Positions 52,650 to 61,424 of a stretch of 64,000 nucleotides of DNA are shown piece after piece. How positions within the stretch are numbered: the first letter of the stretch is position 1; every line of letters begins with the position of its first letter. The translations under genes and the position numbers were made by a program. The notes beneath the pieces are model-generated. The model ran no database searches. It saw only the letters and a program-made list of their open reading frames with translations, and had not been told where the DNA came from. Source of the DNA: Vicingaceae bacterium. Its GTDB lineage: Bacteria; Bacteroidota; Bacteroidia; Flavobacteriales_E; Vicingaceae. The DNA is taken from positions 868,001 to 932,000 of the forward strand of contig JAGYIE010000001.1 in NCBI GenBank assembly GCA_018402765.1, read 5' to 3'.

Positions 52650-54128
52650 TTAATATGCTTTTGCAAAAATTACTTTTCCTTTAGAAGGATTTCCTGTATA
52701 CATACACTTCCCTTCTACTTGCTTCTCATCTAGAGGTATACAACGAATAGTTGCTTTTGTTTCTTGTTTAATTTTTTCTTCGGTCTCTACAGTTCCATCC
52801 CAATGTGCATATATAAAGCCACCTTTGCTTTCTAGCACCTCTTTAAACTCTTCGTATGCATCAACATGATGCGTATTCTCAGATCTAAAATCAATTGACT
52901 TTTGGTACAAATTATCTTGAATGTTCTTCAATAAATTTTCAATCTTGTTTTCTATATCTTGTATCTGCAGAACTTCTTTCTCCAAAGTATCTCTTCTCGC
53001 TACTTCTACAGTTCCATTTTCAAGATCTCTTGGACCTATTGCTATTCTAATAGGAATGCCCTTAAACTCATACTCAGCAAATTTCCAACCAGGCTTGTGA
53101 GTATCTCTATTGTCAAATTTCACAGAGATTCCTTTCGCTTCTAAGTTGTTCTTAATTGTTAATGCCGTTTCAGAAATAGCAGCTAATTGATCCACCCCTT
53201 TGTATATTGGCACTATAGCTACCTGAATAGGCGCTAAATTAGGAGGTAAAACCAATCCATTATCATCAGAATGTGTCATTATCAATCCGCCAATTAACCG
53301 AGTTGAAACTCCCCACGAAGTCGCCCAAACGTAATCTAACTTACCTTCTTTATTGGCAAACTTAACATCAAATGCTTTAGCAAAGTTTTGTCCTAAAAAA
53401 TGAGAAGTGCCTGCCTGAAGTGCTTTACCATCTTGCATTAAAGCCTCAATACAGAAAGTTTCCTCCGCTCCTGCAAATCGTTCGCTTTCTGTTTTAATGC
53501 CTTTTACAACAGGCATAGCCATAAACTTCTCTGCAAATTCAGAATATACATCTAACATTGTTTTAGACTCAATCAATGCTTCTTCTTTAGTTGCATGTGC
53601 AGTATGGCCTTCTTGCCATAAAAATTCAGCCGTCCTTAAAAACAATCTTGTACGCATTTCCCATCTAACAACATTTGCCCATTGATTAACTAAAATAGGT
53701 AAATCTCTATAGGATTGAATCCAACCTTTATAAGTATTCCATATAACGGCCTCAGAAGTTGGTCTAACGATAAGCTCTTCCTCTAGCTTTGCTTCAGGGT
53801 CAACAATTAGTTTCGTTTTATCATTTGGATCAGTTTTTAGTCGGTAATGCGTTACCACAGCGCACTCCTTTGCAAAACCTTCTGCATTCTTCTCTTCTGC
53901 TTCAAACAAACTTTTGGGCACAAATAATGGAAAGTAAGCGTTCACATGTCCAGTTTCTTTAAACATTTTATCCAACTGGGCTTGCATTTTTTCCCAAATT
54001 GCGTAACCATATGGCTTTATTACCATACAACCTCTTACAGCAGAATGCTCGGCAAGGTCGGCCTTTGAAACTATTTCGTTATACCATTGCGAATAATTTT
54101 CTTTTCTTGAGGTAAAATCTTTAGCCAT
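52650..54128 (-). CDS. proS: Prolyl-tRNA synthetase
   Basis: A 492-aa class II synthetase of the short, archaeal/eukaryote-like type, without the YbaK editing insert. It has [20 protein letters not shown], motif 2 [43 protein letters not shown], and the anticodon-binding domain from about 285 ([10 protein letters not shown]). The C-terminal domain contains [12 protein letters not shown]; its zinc-binding cysteines are only partly kept. It charges tRNA-Pro in the cytoplasm. A TATTTTTG box lies 41 nt upstream. It is followed by a 231-aa hypothetical gene. Confidence 0.96.
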   Translation of the reverse strand: MAKDFTSRKENYSQWYNEIVSKADLAEHSAVRGCMVIKPYGYAIWEKMQAQLDKMFKETGHVNAYFPLFVPKSLFEAEEKNAEGFAKECAVVTHYRLKTDPNDKTKLIVDPEAKLEEELIVRPTSEAVIWNTYKGWIQSYRDLPILVNQWANVVRWEMRTRLFLRTAEFLWQEGHTAHATKEEALIESKTMLDVYSEFAEKFMAMPVVKGIKTESERFAGAEETFCIEALMQDGKALQAGTSHFLGQNFAKAFDVKFANKEGKLDYVWATSWGVSTRLIGGLIMTHSDDNGLVLPPNLAPIQVAIVPIYKGVDQLAAISETALTIKNNLEAKGISVKFDNRDTHKPGWKFAEYEFKGIPIRIAIGPRDLENGTVEVARRDTLEKEVLQIQDIENKIENLLKNIQDNLYQKSIDFRSENTHHVDAYEEFKEVLESKGGFIYAHWDGTVETEEKIKQETKATIRCIPLDEKQVEGKCMYTGNPSKGKVIFAKAY

Positions 54129-54169
54129 AATAATTGGTATAGTATTTGATATTTTATACAGTTAGGCTG

Positions 54170-54177
54170 CAAAAATA
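54170..54177 (-). promoter_or_regulatory. Candidate -7 box TATTTTTG for proS
   Basis: The minus-strand TATTTTTG lies 41 nt upstream of the proS ATG at 54128. Confidence 0.4.
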
Positions 54178-54242
54178 AAGAAATTATGGCCGCTAAAATC
54201 AATAATAATAAAGACAATTCTACGTTAAAAAATCAATATATC

Positions 54243-55433
54243 ATGAAAAAGCTCCATTGGATACTCTCGCTAAGTGCAATCAGTATTTTAAGTGCCTGCA
54301 CAAGTAGCTTTCAGTCGTCAAGCACACTTTCAGCTTATGACGATATCTACTATTCACCAAATGACAATCCACGTTATCCCGTTGCTAACTCTAACACTAA
54401 TCAAGCATCAAAAAATGATGCCTATACTGACGATTACGCACTAGAGGAACCTATTAATCAAGGCAATAATTACTCAGATGTCAATTCTCAAAATTTCGAC
54501 TACGACGAATATTATGATTATGGATATGCTGCAAGGCTAAGAAGATTTCACGGGCCAACCATTGGAATTGGTTATTATGATCCTTACTTCGTCGACCCCT
54601 ATTTTTACAATAGAAATTCTGCTTTTATAGGCACAAGTATTTATGATCCATTTTATCAACCTTTTGGTGGTTGGAACATTGGAGTTGGAATAGGATTTGG
54701 CTGGAACAACGGATTTGGGTACAACCCATATAACCCTTGGGGTTGGAATTCAGGTTTTGGATTGAATAATGGATTTGGATATAATCCATGGGGCTGGAAC
54801 AATGGTTATTGGTCAGGTTACAACCAAGGATTTTATAATGGATTTAACAGTGCTGGCGGTTATGATAATTTTGGAAGACCAGGCAATAGAAACAATGTAT
54901 ACTATGGACCTAGAGGTGGTGGAATTAGTTCTCCTTACCAATCTGGCAGCAGATCTGAGAACAATATCATTAGAGGTGAAGGAGGTAAAATTAGCTCACC
55001 AACAAATAATTCAAGTGAAACATTAAGAACCTCGGAGAGTCCCGGGTCTGGAACTACCAGATCAACTACCAGACCAACTATGAATGAATCTGTAAGACCT
55101 AGTCAACCGTCTAGTATTCCTAATACACGACCAAATATAAATCAAGCAATACCACAAAACTCAAGACCTCAAGTACCGAGCAATGCTACAGCCGTGCCAA
55201 AAGAAAACACACGCCCAACTAGAACCAATACTTACAATAGGCCAAATAAGGGTGGTAGCTATAACCAGTCAAGCTCACCTCAGCGATCAGCACCTACTAG
55301 AACTGTGCCGAGAACTAGCAGCCCAAGTCGCTCTCCATCTTTTAACAGCACTCCTTCATATAACAGAAGTTCGGGAGGAAATAGTGGCGGAGGCTCCAGA
55401 AGTAGTAGTCCAAGATCAAGAAGTCCTAGATAA
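54243..55433 (+). CDS. Low-complexity lipoprotein with Gly/Asn/Trp repeats and Ser/Arg/Pro tail
   Basis: The 396-aa product starts MKKLHWILSLSAISILSACT, a lipoprotein signal with the lipidated Cys at residue 19. Residues 20-100 are polar. From about 140 to 210 aromatic-glycine-asparagine repeats follow (WNNGFGYNP, GWNSGFGLN, NGFGYNPWGWNN). Residues 230-396 are disordered and rich in Ser, Pro, Arg, Asn and Thr, ending SPRSRSPR. ATG 54243 is chosen because an upstream in-frame ATG at 54186 would hide the lipobox. It is probably a cell-envelope protein; no enzyme domain is visible. It lies 10 nt before the FadL-like gene, so both may be co-transcribed. Confidence 0.8.
   Translation: MKKLHWILSLSAISILSACTSSFQSSSTLSAYDDIYYSPNDNPRYPVANSNTNQASKNDAYTDDYALEEPINQGNNYSDVNSQNFDYDEYYDYGYAARLRRFHGPTIGIGYYDPYFVDPYFYNRNSAFIGTSIYDPFYQPFGGWNIGVGIGFGWNNGFGYNPYNPWGWNSGFGLNNGFGYNPWGWNNGYWSGYNQGFYNGFNSAGGYDNFGRPGNRNNVYYGPRGGGISSPYQSGSRSENNIIRGEGGKISSPTNNSSETLRTSESPGSGTTRSTTRPTMNESVRPSQPSSIPNTRPNINQAIPQNSRPQVPSNATAVPKENTRPTRTNTYNRPNKGGSYNQSSSPQRSAPTRTVPRTSSPSRSPSFNSTPSYNRSSGGNSGGGSRSSSPRSRSPR
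54676..54840 (+). repeat. In-gene degenerate repeats coding Gly/Asn/Trp motifs
   Basis: Short units coding GFG(W/Y/L)N and NPWGWN recur within this stretch, such as the pair NPYNPWGWNSGFG and NPWGWNNGYW. They are imperfect at the DNA level, so drift or selection has acted on them. Confidence 0.6.
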
Positions 55434-55443
55434 AAATAATTTT

Positions 55444-56940
55444 ATGAAAAAATATGTTACAATACTTTTGCTTACAGGCTTTCAATTAAGTATTAATGCT
55501 CAAAACCAATTGGATGCACTTCGATATTCAAACTTAAATTACAGTGGCTCTGCTCGATTTAATGCGATGGGTGGAGCGTTTACAGGTATTGGTGGTGATT
55601 TTTCATCAACGATTTTAAACCCTGCCTCTGTTGCTATTTATAGGTCATCAGAAATTACATTCTCTCCTACCTTTTTATACACTCAAAATGATGCTCGATT
55701 TTATAATAACTCATTTAGCGAAGGTCGACTAAACTTTAACGTAGGAAGTATTGGCTATGTTGGCGTAATGCCTCAAATACACAAAGGAGGATGGAAATCT
55801 TTCAACTTTGGGGTCGGCTACAGCCGAACTAACAGTTTTAGTAGAGAATATAGTTTTAAAAGCGGATTTGAAGATAACAATTCTTTAATATACAATCATG
55901 TAAATACTTTGAATAGATTCTCTCCTGCATTAAATCAAGACGAAATAACACCAACTTTTCCCAGCGATGTCGGTTTAGCTTATGAGACAGGGCTAATCGA
56001 TCAACTAAGTAATGGTGAATACGATGTTCGTTTTTTTGATGCCGATGGAATTGCTAAGTCTTATGATGTTATTGACAGAGGAGGATCAGGTGATTTCAAT
56101 ATTAGTTTAGGTGGAAATTATCAGGACAAATTGTACATTGGTGGAGCTTTAGCATTTAGTATTGTAAACTACAATCAGCAAACCACATACAAGGAAGAGA
56201 TGAATTACACTTCTCTAGAAGATTCTAGTCTAGCGCAAGACTTTCCAAGATCTACCAATTTTACACGTAGAACTTCACTAGACGTAAGTGGAGCAGGCGT
56301 GAATTTAAAGGTTGGATTTATCTACAGACCTGTAGATTTCATAAGGGTTGGTGCATCTATTCAATCGCCAACATGGCTTTCCTTAGATGAAAAATTCTCG
56401 ACTTCATATGAAGCAAATTTTGTAAACGGTAGTAGCACATTTAGAGAATATTTTTCAGAATTTTCTTATAGAATACATACGCCTTGGAGAACAAATGCAG
56501 GAGTTGGGATTATCTTGGGAAAGAAAGCAATCTTATCGGCTGATTACGAATACATAAATTATCCAAAAGCAAAAATAAAAGATGCTATTGACCCACTTTT
56601 TAACTATGGATTCGAAGTAGAAAACGAAACAATAAGACAAGACTTTTCAAAGGCACACAATGTACGCTTTGGACTAGAGTATCGCATTAATGTTCCATAC
56701 AGCATAAGAGCAGGCTTTAGATATGATGATAATCCACTTAGTAACCAAATTGCAGACAATCTTTCATCCAAAACTTATTCAATGGGTGTTGGTTATAAAA
56801 ATGAAAATGGCGTTTTTGTAGATGCGGCTTATTCTTTACGGCAATATGGAGAAACTCAAGATTTATCTTTCACTAACCAAACTGCACGATTAGAACAGAT
56901 TAGTCATTTAATTCAGTTTACATTAGGTGTTAGATTCTAA
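55444..56940 (+). CDS. OmpP1/FadL-type outer membrane transport protein
   Basis: A 498-aa beta-barrel protein with a signal peptide cut near residue 19 (LSINAQ). Its mature start is typical of the FadL/TodX family in Bacteroidota: LDALRYSNLNYSGSARFNAM, then GGAFTGIGGDFSSTILNPAS. Later features are GFIYRPVDFIRVGASIQSPT and ADYEYINYPKAKI, with a C-terminal Phe (LGVRF) for barrel insertion. Members pass hydrophobic compounds such as fatty acids across the outer membrane; the ligand here is unknown. ATG 55444 is used; an in-frame reading from 55183 runs through the previous gene and is rejected. A terminator follows. Confidence 0.88.
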   Translation: MKKYVTILLLTGFQLSINAQNQLDALRYSNLNYSGSARFNAMGGAFTGIGGDFSSTILNPASVAIYRSSEITFSPTFLYTQNDARFYNNSFSEGRLNFNVGSIGYVGVMPQIHKGGWKSFNFGVGYSRTNSFSREYSFKSGFEDNNSLIYNHVNTLNRFSPALNQDEITPTFPSDVGLAYETGLIDQLSNGEYDVRFFDADGIAKSYDVIDRGGSGDFNISLGGNYQDKLYIGGALAFSIVNYNQQTTYKEEMNYTSLEDSSLAQDFPRSTNFTRRTSLDVSGAGVNLKVGFIYRPVDFIRVGASIQSPTWLSLDEKFSTSYEANFVNGSSTFREYFSEFSYRIHTPWRTNAGVGIILGKKAILSADYEYINYPKAKIKDAIDPLFNYGFEVENETIRQDFSKAHNVRFGLEYRINVPYSIRAGFRYDDNPLSNQIADNLSSKTYSMGVGYKNENGVFVDAAYSLRQYGETQDLSFTNQTARLEQISHLIQFTLGVRF

Positions 56941-56956
56941 TTAGATAATATTTAAA

Positions 56957-56988
56957 AAAGGAGCATAAAATTCAATTTATACTCCTTT
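56957..56988. terminator. Bidirectional hairpin between FadL-like and glucosaminidase genes
   Basis: AAAGGAG and ATAAA on the left pair with TTTAT and CTCCTTT on the right, with one C-A mismatch. The stem lies between convergent genes, with T- and A-rich flanks. Confidence 0.7.
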
Positions 56989-57014
56989 CTTATTTATAAA
57001 CCAAACTGTTATTT

Positions 57015-57965
57015 TTATCTCGGCCTTTTACCTTGCAAATAGATCTTCTCTCCAACCTTAGGTTGATATCCATCCTTCACTCTATTTCTTTTATAAAGCT
57101 TCTTCAATTTTATACCGTGCATTTGAGATATCTCATACATGGATTCACCTGTACTTGCAGAATGAAACTCTTTCTTCGCTTTTCCTCTTTTAGGCTGTAA
57201 ATAAATGATGTCGCCCAACTCGGGTGAATAATTCTCATTTAAATCATTGTATTTAGTAATCTGCCACAACCCCATATTAAACTCATCAGCTATAGCATTC
57301 AGTTGATCTCCGGGCTTAGCAATGATATATTTAATATTATTTTCATGGGTAGCTACTTTGTGAGCGCCGGTATTACTTCTATATTGAGTTGATGCTGTTG
57401 TTCGCTTAGGCGCATCTTTCTTATCAGCCTCCTTAACTTTCGTAGATTTTTTATAAGATTTAGGATCGTCAAATTTATAGAGTTCATTTTTCTCAATGAT
57501 TCCAATCAATAAATCAGGGTATTTTGGATTCGTGGCATAACCGGCTTTTTTCAGCCCTTTAGCCCACCCTTTATAATCTGTAATCTTTAATTCGAATAGA
57601 AAAGCATAACGGTTTCTACCCGTTAAAAACTCAGAATGATCTTTATAGCTCTCAATTACTTTTCGATACTTCCTAAAACATTCATCTTTAGCATCATCAT
57701 CCATTGTATAGGTAGGACCCTTCCAGTCGGAATGACACTTTATTCCAAAATGGTTATTTGCCTTACGTGCCAAATCACTATTCCCATCACCAGACTCTAA
57801 TATTCCTTGGGCCAATGTTATACTAGCAGGGATGCCAGTTCGTTGCATTTCTTCAATTGCATCATCTTTATACGTGGCGATGTACTCTGCCCTTGTCATC
57901 CGCTTGCTTTGAGCCAATAGCGTTACTTGGATCACAATTAAAAAAGTTACTATCAAAAATCTCAT
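57015..57965 (-). CDS. Glucosaminidase-domain (GH73-like) peptidoglycan hydrolase with two LysM domains
   Basis: A 316-aa secreted protein. The signal peptide ends near residue 19 (VTLLAQ). Residues 25-165 form an FlgJ-type glucosaminidase domain with catalytic Glu57 in LAQGILESGDGNS and the following ANNHFGIKCHSDW and GLKKAGYATNPKYPD. A Lys/Ser/Thr linker runs 165-205. Two LysM domains follow (about 210-256: YIIAKPGDQLNAIADEF; about 267-312: STGESMYEISQMHGI). It should cleave the glycan strand of the cell wall in the periplasm during growth or division. A TAATTTTG box lies 30 nt upstream. Confidence 0.93.
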   Translation of the reverse strand: MRFLIVTFLIVIQVTLLAQSKRMTRAEYIATYKDDAIEEMQRTGIPASITLAQGILESGDGNSDLARKANNHFGIKCHSDWKGPTYTMDDDAKDECFRKYRKVIESYKDHSEFLTGRNRYAFLFELKITDYKGWAKGLKKAGYATNPKYPDLLIGIIEKNELYKFDDPKSYKKSTKVKEADKKDAPKRTTASTQYRSNTGAHKVATHENNIKYIIAKPGDQLNAIADEFNMGLWQITKYNDLNENYSPELGDIIYLQPKRGKAKKEFHSASTGESMYEISQMHGIKLKKLYKRNRVKDGYQPKVGEKIYLQGKRPR

Positions 57966-57995
57966 TTATAAACAGCTGTTAATAAGTTTTGACTC

Positions 57996-58003
57996 CAAAA
58001 TTA
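57996..58003 (-). promoter_or_regulatory. Candidate -7 box TAATTTTG for the glucosaminidase gene
   Basis: The minus-strand box lies 30 nt upstream of the ATG at 57965. Confidence 0.5.
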
Positions 58004-58067
58004 ACGGTAGTTTAGAAAGATTTATTTGAGAATACCAACAAGATATTAACAGAAAAAAATGAAGAAG

Positions 58068-58982
58068 TTAATCCAATTCAACCCCTAACCTCTCAATCAA
58101 ACCAATATTGCCCTGAACACCGCCAGTGTGAACCGCTAACAGGGAAGTTTCTCTTGGAAAATAATCCTTTTCAATTAAATCATAAAGACCAAAAAGCATT
58201 TTGCCGTTATAAATTAAATCCAATTGTATCTGATGAGTATTTTTAAACGCATTCACAAAATCGACTAACTCAGGTTTTACTTTTGCATAACCGCCAAAAT
58301 GATATTGATTTATCATCATCCAACTGCCGCTGTCAACAATAGTATTTTGAATCAGAATTGACGTAAACTCTTCACTTACTAAATCGCCCTTTAAAGCAGA
58401 AAAAATAAGCAGTTTTTGTTTTTCTCCAAGCACTGAATAAATCCCTGCCGATGTACCTCCGCTTCCAAAAGGCACAGCAATAAAGTCATAGTCTTGTTGC
58501 CAATCACCCTTCATTTCAGCTATTCCTTTTATCGCTAATTCATTGGTTCCACCTTCAGGAATAATGAAAACTTCTCCGAATTGCTTTTTTATTCTATCTA
58601 AAAAAATAGGCTGTTCCTTGAGTTTATAATCGCTTCTGCTGATGTAATGCAACTCCATTCCATTATTCACAGCAGTTTGCAGTGTGACATTTAGAGGTTG
58701 GTGCTCTTCACCTCTAATAATACCAATCGACTTTAAATTCGAAAGTCTAGCCGCTGCTGCAGTGGCCGCAATATGGTTAGAATACGCACCTCCAAAAGTT
58801 AGTATGGTATCATATCGACTTTCTAAAGCGTGCTTAATATTGTACTTTAGCTTTCTAAACTTATTGCCACTAACTTCAGGATGTAACAAGTCATCTCGTT
58901 GCAAAAACAAACGCACCTTTTTTTCTAAGCAAAGGGGAGAAAATAATTCTTGAACAATCGCTGTTTGTTGTGCGTTAATCAT
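58068..58982 (-). CDS. PLP-dependent ACC deaminase/D-cysteine desulfhydrase-like enzyme
   Basis: A 304-aa fold-type II PLP enzyme. The lysine that should carry PLP is Lys41 in VSGNKFRKLKYN. TFGGAYSNHIAATAAAA follows, and the phosphate loop FGSGGTSAG lies near residue 172. The family includes 1-aminocyclopropane-1-carboxylate deaminase and D-cysteine desulfhydrase; the Bacteroidota members are usually of the desulfhydrase-like group and their substrate is not settled. The start lies about 50 nt from the DUF5522 promoter box on the other strand. It may be monocistronic. Confidence 0.9.
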   Translation of the reverse strand: MINAQQTAIVQELFSPLCLEKKVRLFLQRDDLLHPEVSGNKFRKLKYNIKHALESRYDTILTFGGAYSNHIAATAAAARLSNLKSIGIIRGEEHQPLNVTLQTAVNNGMELHYISRSDYKLKEQPIFLDRIKKQFGEVFIIPEGGTNELAIKGIAEMKGDWQQDYDFIAVPFGSGGTSAGIYSVLGEKQKLLIFSALKGDLVSEEFTSILIQNTIVDSGSWMMINQYHFGGYAKVKPELVDFVNAFKNTHQIQLDLIYNGKMLFGLYDLIEKDYFPRETSLLAVHTGGVQGNIGLIERLGVELD

Positions 58983-59028
58983 TATTCAAAGTTACTCGAA
59001 TTCGTTTCAAAATTGTTCCGTTGTTGAT

Positions 59029-59036
59029 TAACTTTG
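59029..59036 (+). promoter_or_regulatory. Candidate -7 box TAACTTTG for DUF5522-hutU
   Basis: The box ends 17 nt before the ATG at 59054. The TTG at 59021, which would extend the ORF, lies upstream of the box and is therefore unlikely to be the start. Confidence 0.5.
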
Positions 59037-59053
59037 TAAATTACAATAATGGT

Positions 59054-59230
59054 ATGGATGGATTTTCACCTTTTAATAAAATAGACCCTGAGGATTATTA
59101 CACCTCAAAAGAAGGGTATTTGGTCTTTACTGAAAAGTACCATTTAAAGCGCGGATACTGCTGTAAAAATGGCTGTAGACATTGTCCATATGGATTTAAT
59201 AAAACCAATAAAAAAAGATTTCAGAAATGA
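59054..59230 (+). CDS. DUF5522 cysteine-rich mini-protein
   Basis: A 58-aa protein starting MDGFSPFNKIDPEDYYTSKE, with the DUF5522 signature KRGYCCKNGCRHCPYGF. Four cysteines (C36, C37, C41, C44) suggest a metal or Fe-S site. The tail is basic (KTNKKRFQK). The function of the domain is unknown. Its TGA overlaps the ATG of hutU (ATGA), so the two genes are translationally coupled. It is found across Bacteroidota. Confidence 0.88.
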   Translation: MDGFSPFNKIDPEDYYTSKEGYLVFTEKYHLKRGYCCKNGCRHCPYGFNKTNKKRFQK

Positions 59231-61245
59231 TTACGATGCAATTAGAAGATTTGAAAAAATCAATTTTAGAAGGAATTCCTGCAGCTATTCCACAAAAAAA
59301 AAATTATGATTCATCTATAAATCATGCCCCAAAGCGAAAAGATATTCTAAATGCTGATGAAAAAAAATTAGCCTTAAAAAATGCTTTGCGCTATTTTCCC
59401 AAAGAGCAGCATAAGAAGCTTGCTGTAGAATTTGCAGAAGAATTAAAAACGTTCGGAAGAATATACATGTATCGCTACCGTCCAGATTATGAAATCAAAG
59501 CAAGAAACTATACTGATTTCCCTCATCAATCAAAACAAGCTGCAGGTATTATGCTCATGCTTAGCAATAATCTCGACTATGCAGTAGCACAGCATCCACA
59601 TGAATTAATCACTTATGGTGGTAATGGAGCAGTATTTCAAAATTGGGCGCAGTATCGCCTAACTATGAAATATCTAGCTGAAATGACAGATGATCAAACA
59701 TTGGCGCTATACTCTGGTCACCCTATGGGTTTATTCCCATCACATAAAGATGCACCGCGAGTGGTTGTAACCAACGGCATGGTAATCCCAAATTACAGTA
59801 AACCTGACGATTGGGAAAAGTTTAATGCCCTAGGTGTTAGTCAATACGGTCAGATGACTGCGGGTTCTTTTATGTACATTGGCCCGCAAGGTATTGTTCA
59901 TGGAACAACCATTACCGTTTTAAATGCAGGCAGAATGATTTCCAAAACTCCTGACGAAGGATTAGGTGGGAAACTTTTTGTAACCGCAGGACTAGGTGGT
60001 ATGTCAGGAGCACAACCAAAAGCAGCAAAAATAGCAGGAGCAGTGAGCATTACCGCGGAAATAAACGCTAAGGCCACACACACGCGACACGCTCAAGGAT
60101 GGGTAGATGAAGTGTATACTAATTTAGATGTGTTATTAGCTCGAACAAGACAAGCTCAAAATAATAAAGAAGCAGTTTCTTTGGTTTATCAGGGAAACAT
60201 AGTTGACTTATGGGAAAAACTAGTGAAAGAAGATTTTCACGTGGATTTAGGTTCAGACCAAACCTCTTTGCATAATCCATGGGCCGGTGGATATTATCCT
60301 GCAGGCATGACCTTAGAAGAGGCTAATCAGATGATGGCTGAAGAGCCTGCAGCATTCAAAACTGCCATACAAGACACGCTTAAGCGACACGCCACAGCTA
60401 TCAACAAAATGGCTGCAAAAGGAATGTATTTCTTTGATTACGGAAATGCATTTTTATTGGAAGCATCGAGAGCAGGTGCAGATATTATGAAAAATGAGGT
60501 TGAATTTAAGTATCCGTCCTACATTCAAGATATACTAGGGCCCATGTGTTTTGATTATGGATTTGGCCCATTTAGATGGGTTTGTGCATCAAATGATCCA
60601 AAAGACTTAGAAATAACCGATAGAATAGCAACAGAGGTGTTAGAAGAAATAGCTAGAACTGCTCCAGCTGAAATTTCTCAACAAATGCAAGACAACATTA
60701 CTTGGATTAAAGCAGCAGGAGAAAACAAACTAGTAGTCGGTTCTCAAGCTAGAATTTTATACGCTGACGCAGAAGGACGAATGAAAATCGCAGAAGCATT
60801 TAACAATGCTGTAGCTTCAGGTGAATTATCCGCTCCTATTATTTTGGGTAGAGACCATCACGATGTATCAGGAACAGACTCTCCATATAGAGAGACTTCT
60901 AATATTTATGACGGCTCTCGCTTTACAGCAGATATGGCTATCCAAAATGTAATTGGCGATTCGTTTAGAGGTGCGACCTGGGTTTCGATCCACAATGGTG
61001 GTGGAGTAGGCTGGGGAGAAGTTATCAATGGTGGCTTTGGCATGATGCTCGATGGCTCTGCAGATAGTGACAGACGATTAAAATCAATGTTGCACTGGGA
61101 TGTAAATAATGGAATTGCAAGAAGAAACTGGGCGAGAAATGACGAAGCTATTTTCGCTATCAAACGCGCCATGGCCGCAGAACCTTTATTGAAAGTTACA
61201 CTTCCAAACATTGCAGATGATGCAGATTTGGAAGGTTTGTTTTAA
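59227..61245 (+). CDS. hutU: Urocanate hydratase
   Basis: Urocanase converts urocanate to imidazolonepropionate in histidine breakdown, using NAD as an electrophile. The 672-aa protein carries YGGNGAVFQNWAQYRLTMKY, YSGHPMGLFPSHKDAPRVVV, the NAD-binding region LFVTAGLGGMSGAQPKAAKI and, near the C-terminus, HNGGGVGWGEVINGGFGM. Bacteroidota members are longer than the about 555-aa E. coli-type enzymes, so the length is normal here. The first ATG (59227) overlaps the DUF5522 stop; an ATG three codons on (59236) is also possible. No other hut gene (hutH, hutI, hutG) is in the window. A hairpin terminator follows. Confidence 0.95.
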   Translation: MITMQLEDLKKSILEGIPAAIPQKKNYDSSINHAPKRKDILNADEKKLALKNALRYFPKEQHKKLAVEFAEELKTFGRIYMYRYRPDYEIKARNYTDFPHQSKQAAGIMLMLSNNLDYAVAQHPHELITYGGNGAVFQNWAQYRLTMKYLAEMTDDQTLALYSGHPMGLFPSHKDAPRVVVTNGMVIPNYSKPDDWEKFNALGVSQYGQMTAGSFMYIGPQGIVHGTTITVLNAGRMISKTPDEGLGGKLFVTAGLGGMSGAQPKAAKIAGAVSITAEINAKATHTRHAQGWVDEVYTNLDVLLARTRQAQNNKEAVSLVYQGNIVDLWEKLVKEDFHVDLGSDQTSLHNPWAGGYYPAGMTLEEANQMMAEEPAAFKTAIQDTLKRHATAINKMAAKGMYFFDYGNAFLLEASRAGADIMKNEVEFKYPSYIQDILGPMCFDYGFGPFRWVCASNDPKDLEITDRIATEVLEEIARTAPAEISQQMQDNITWIKAAGENKLVVGSQARILYADAEGRMKIAEAFNNAVASGELSAPIILGRDHHDVSGTDSPYRETSNIYDGSRFTADMAIQNVIGDSFRGATWVSIHNGGGVGWGEVINGGFGMMLDGSADSDRRLKSMLHWDVNNGIARRNWARNDEAIFAIKRAMAAEPLLKVTLPNIADDADLEGLF

Positions 61246-61265
61246 AAAATAGAAACTAAATAATG

Positions 61266-61297
61266 AAAGGGCTTTAGGAAACTGAAGTCCTTTTTTT
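61266..61297 (+). terminator. Terminator of DUF5522-hutU
   Basis: AAAGGGCTTTAG and CTGAAGTCCTTT form a stem with two G-T pairs around a GAAA loop, followed by a T run (61291-61297). It begins 20 nt after the hutU stop. Confidence 0.8.
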
Positions 61298-61424
61298 GTT
61301 TTCTACTGATCTTTTACCGCAAAATTCACAAAGGAAAAGAATTCCAACAACCGATAAAAACAAGAATTGCAGTGCAATTCTTCATTGACAAATGGTTATA
61401 TTAAAGAAATGATTCATTGATGCA

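Noticed and set aside
55183-55443. 87-codon N-terminal extension of the FadL-like protein
   Set aside because: It is a shifted reading of the preceding lipoprotein gene; the protein from 55444 starts with a clean signal peptide.
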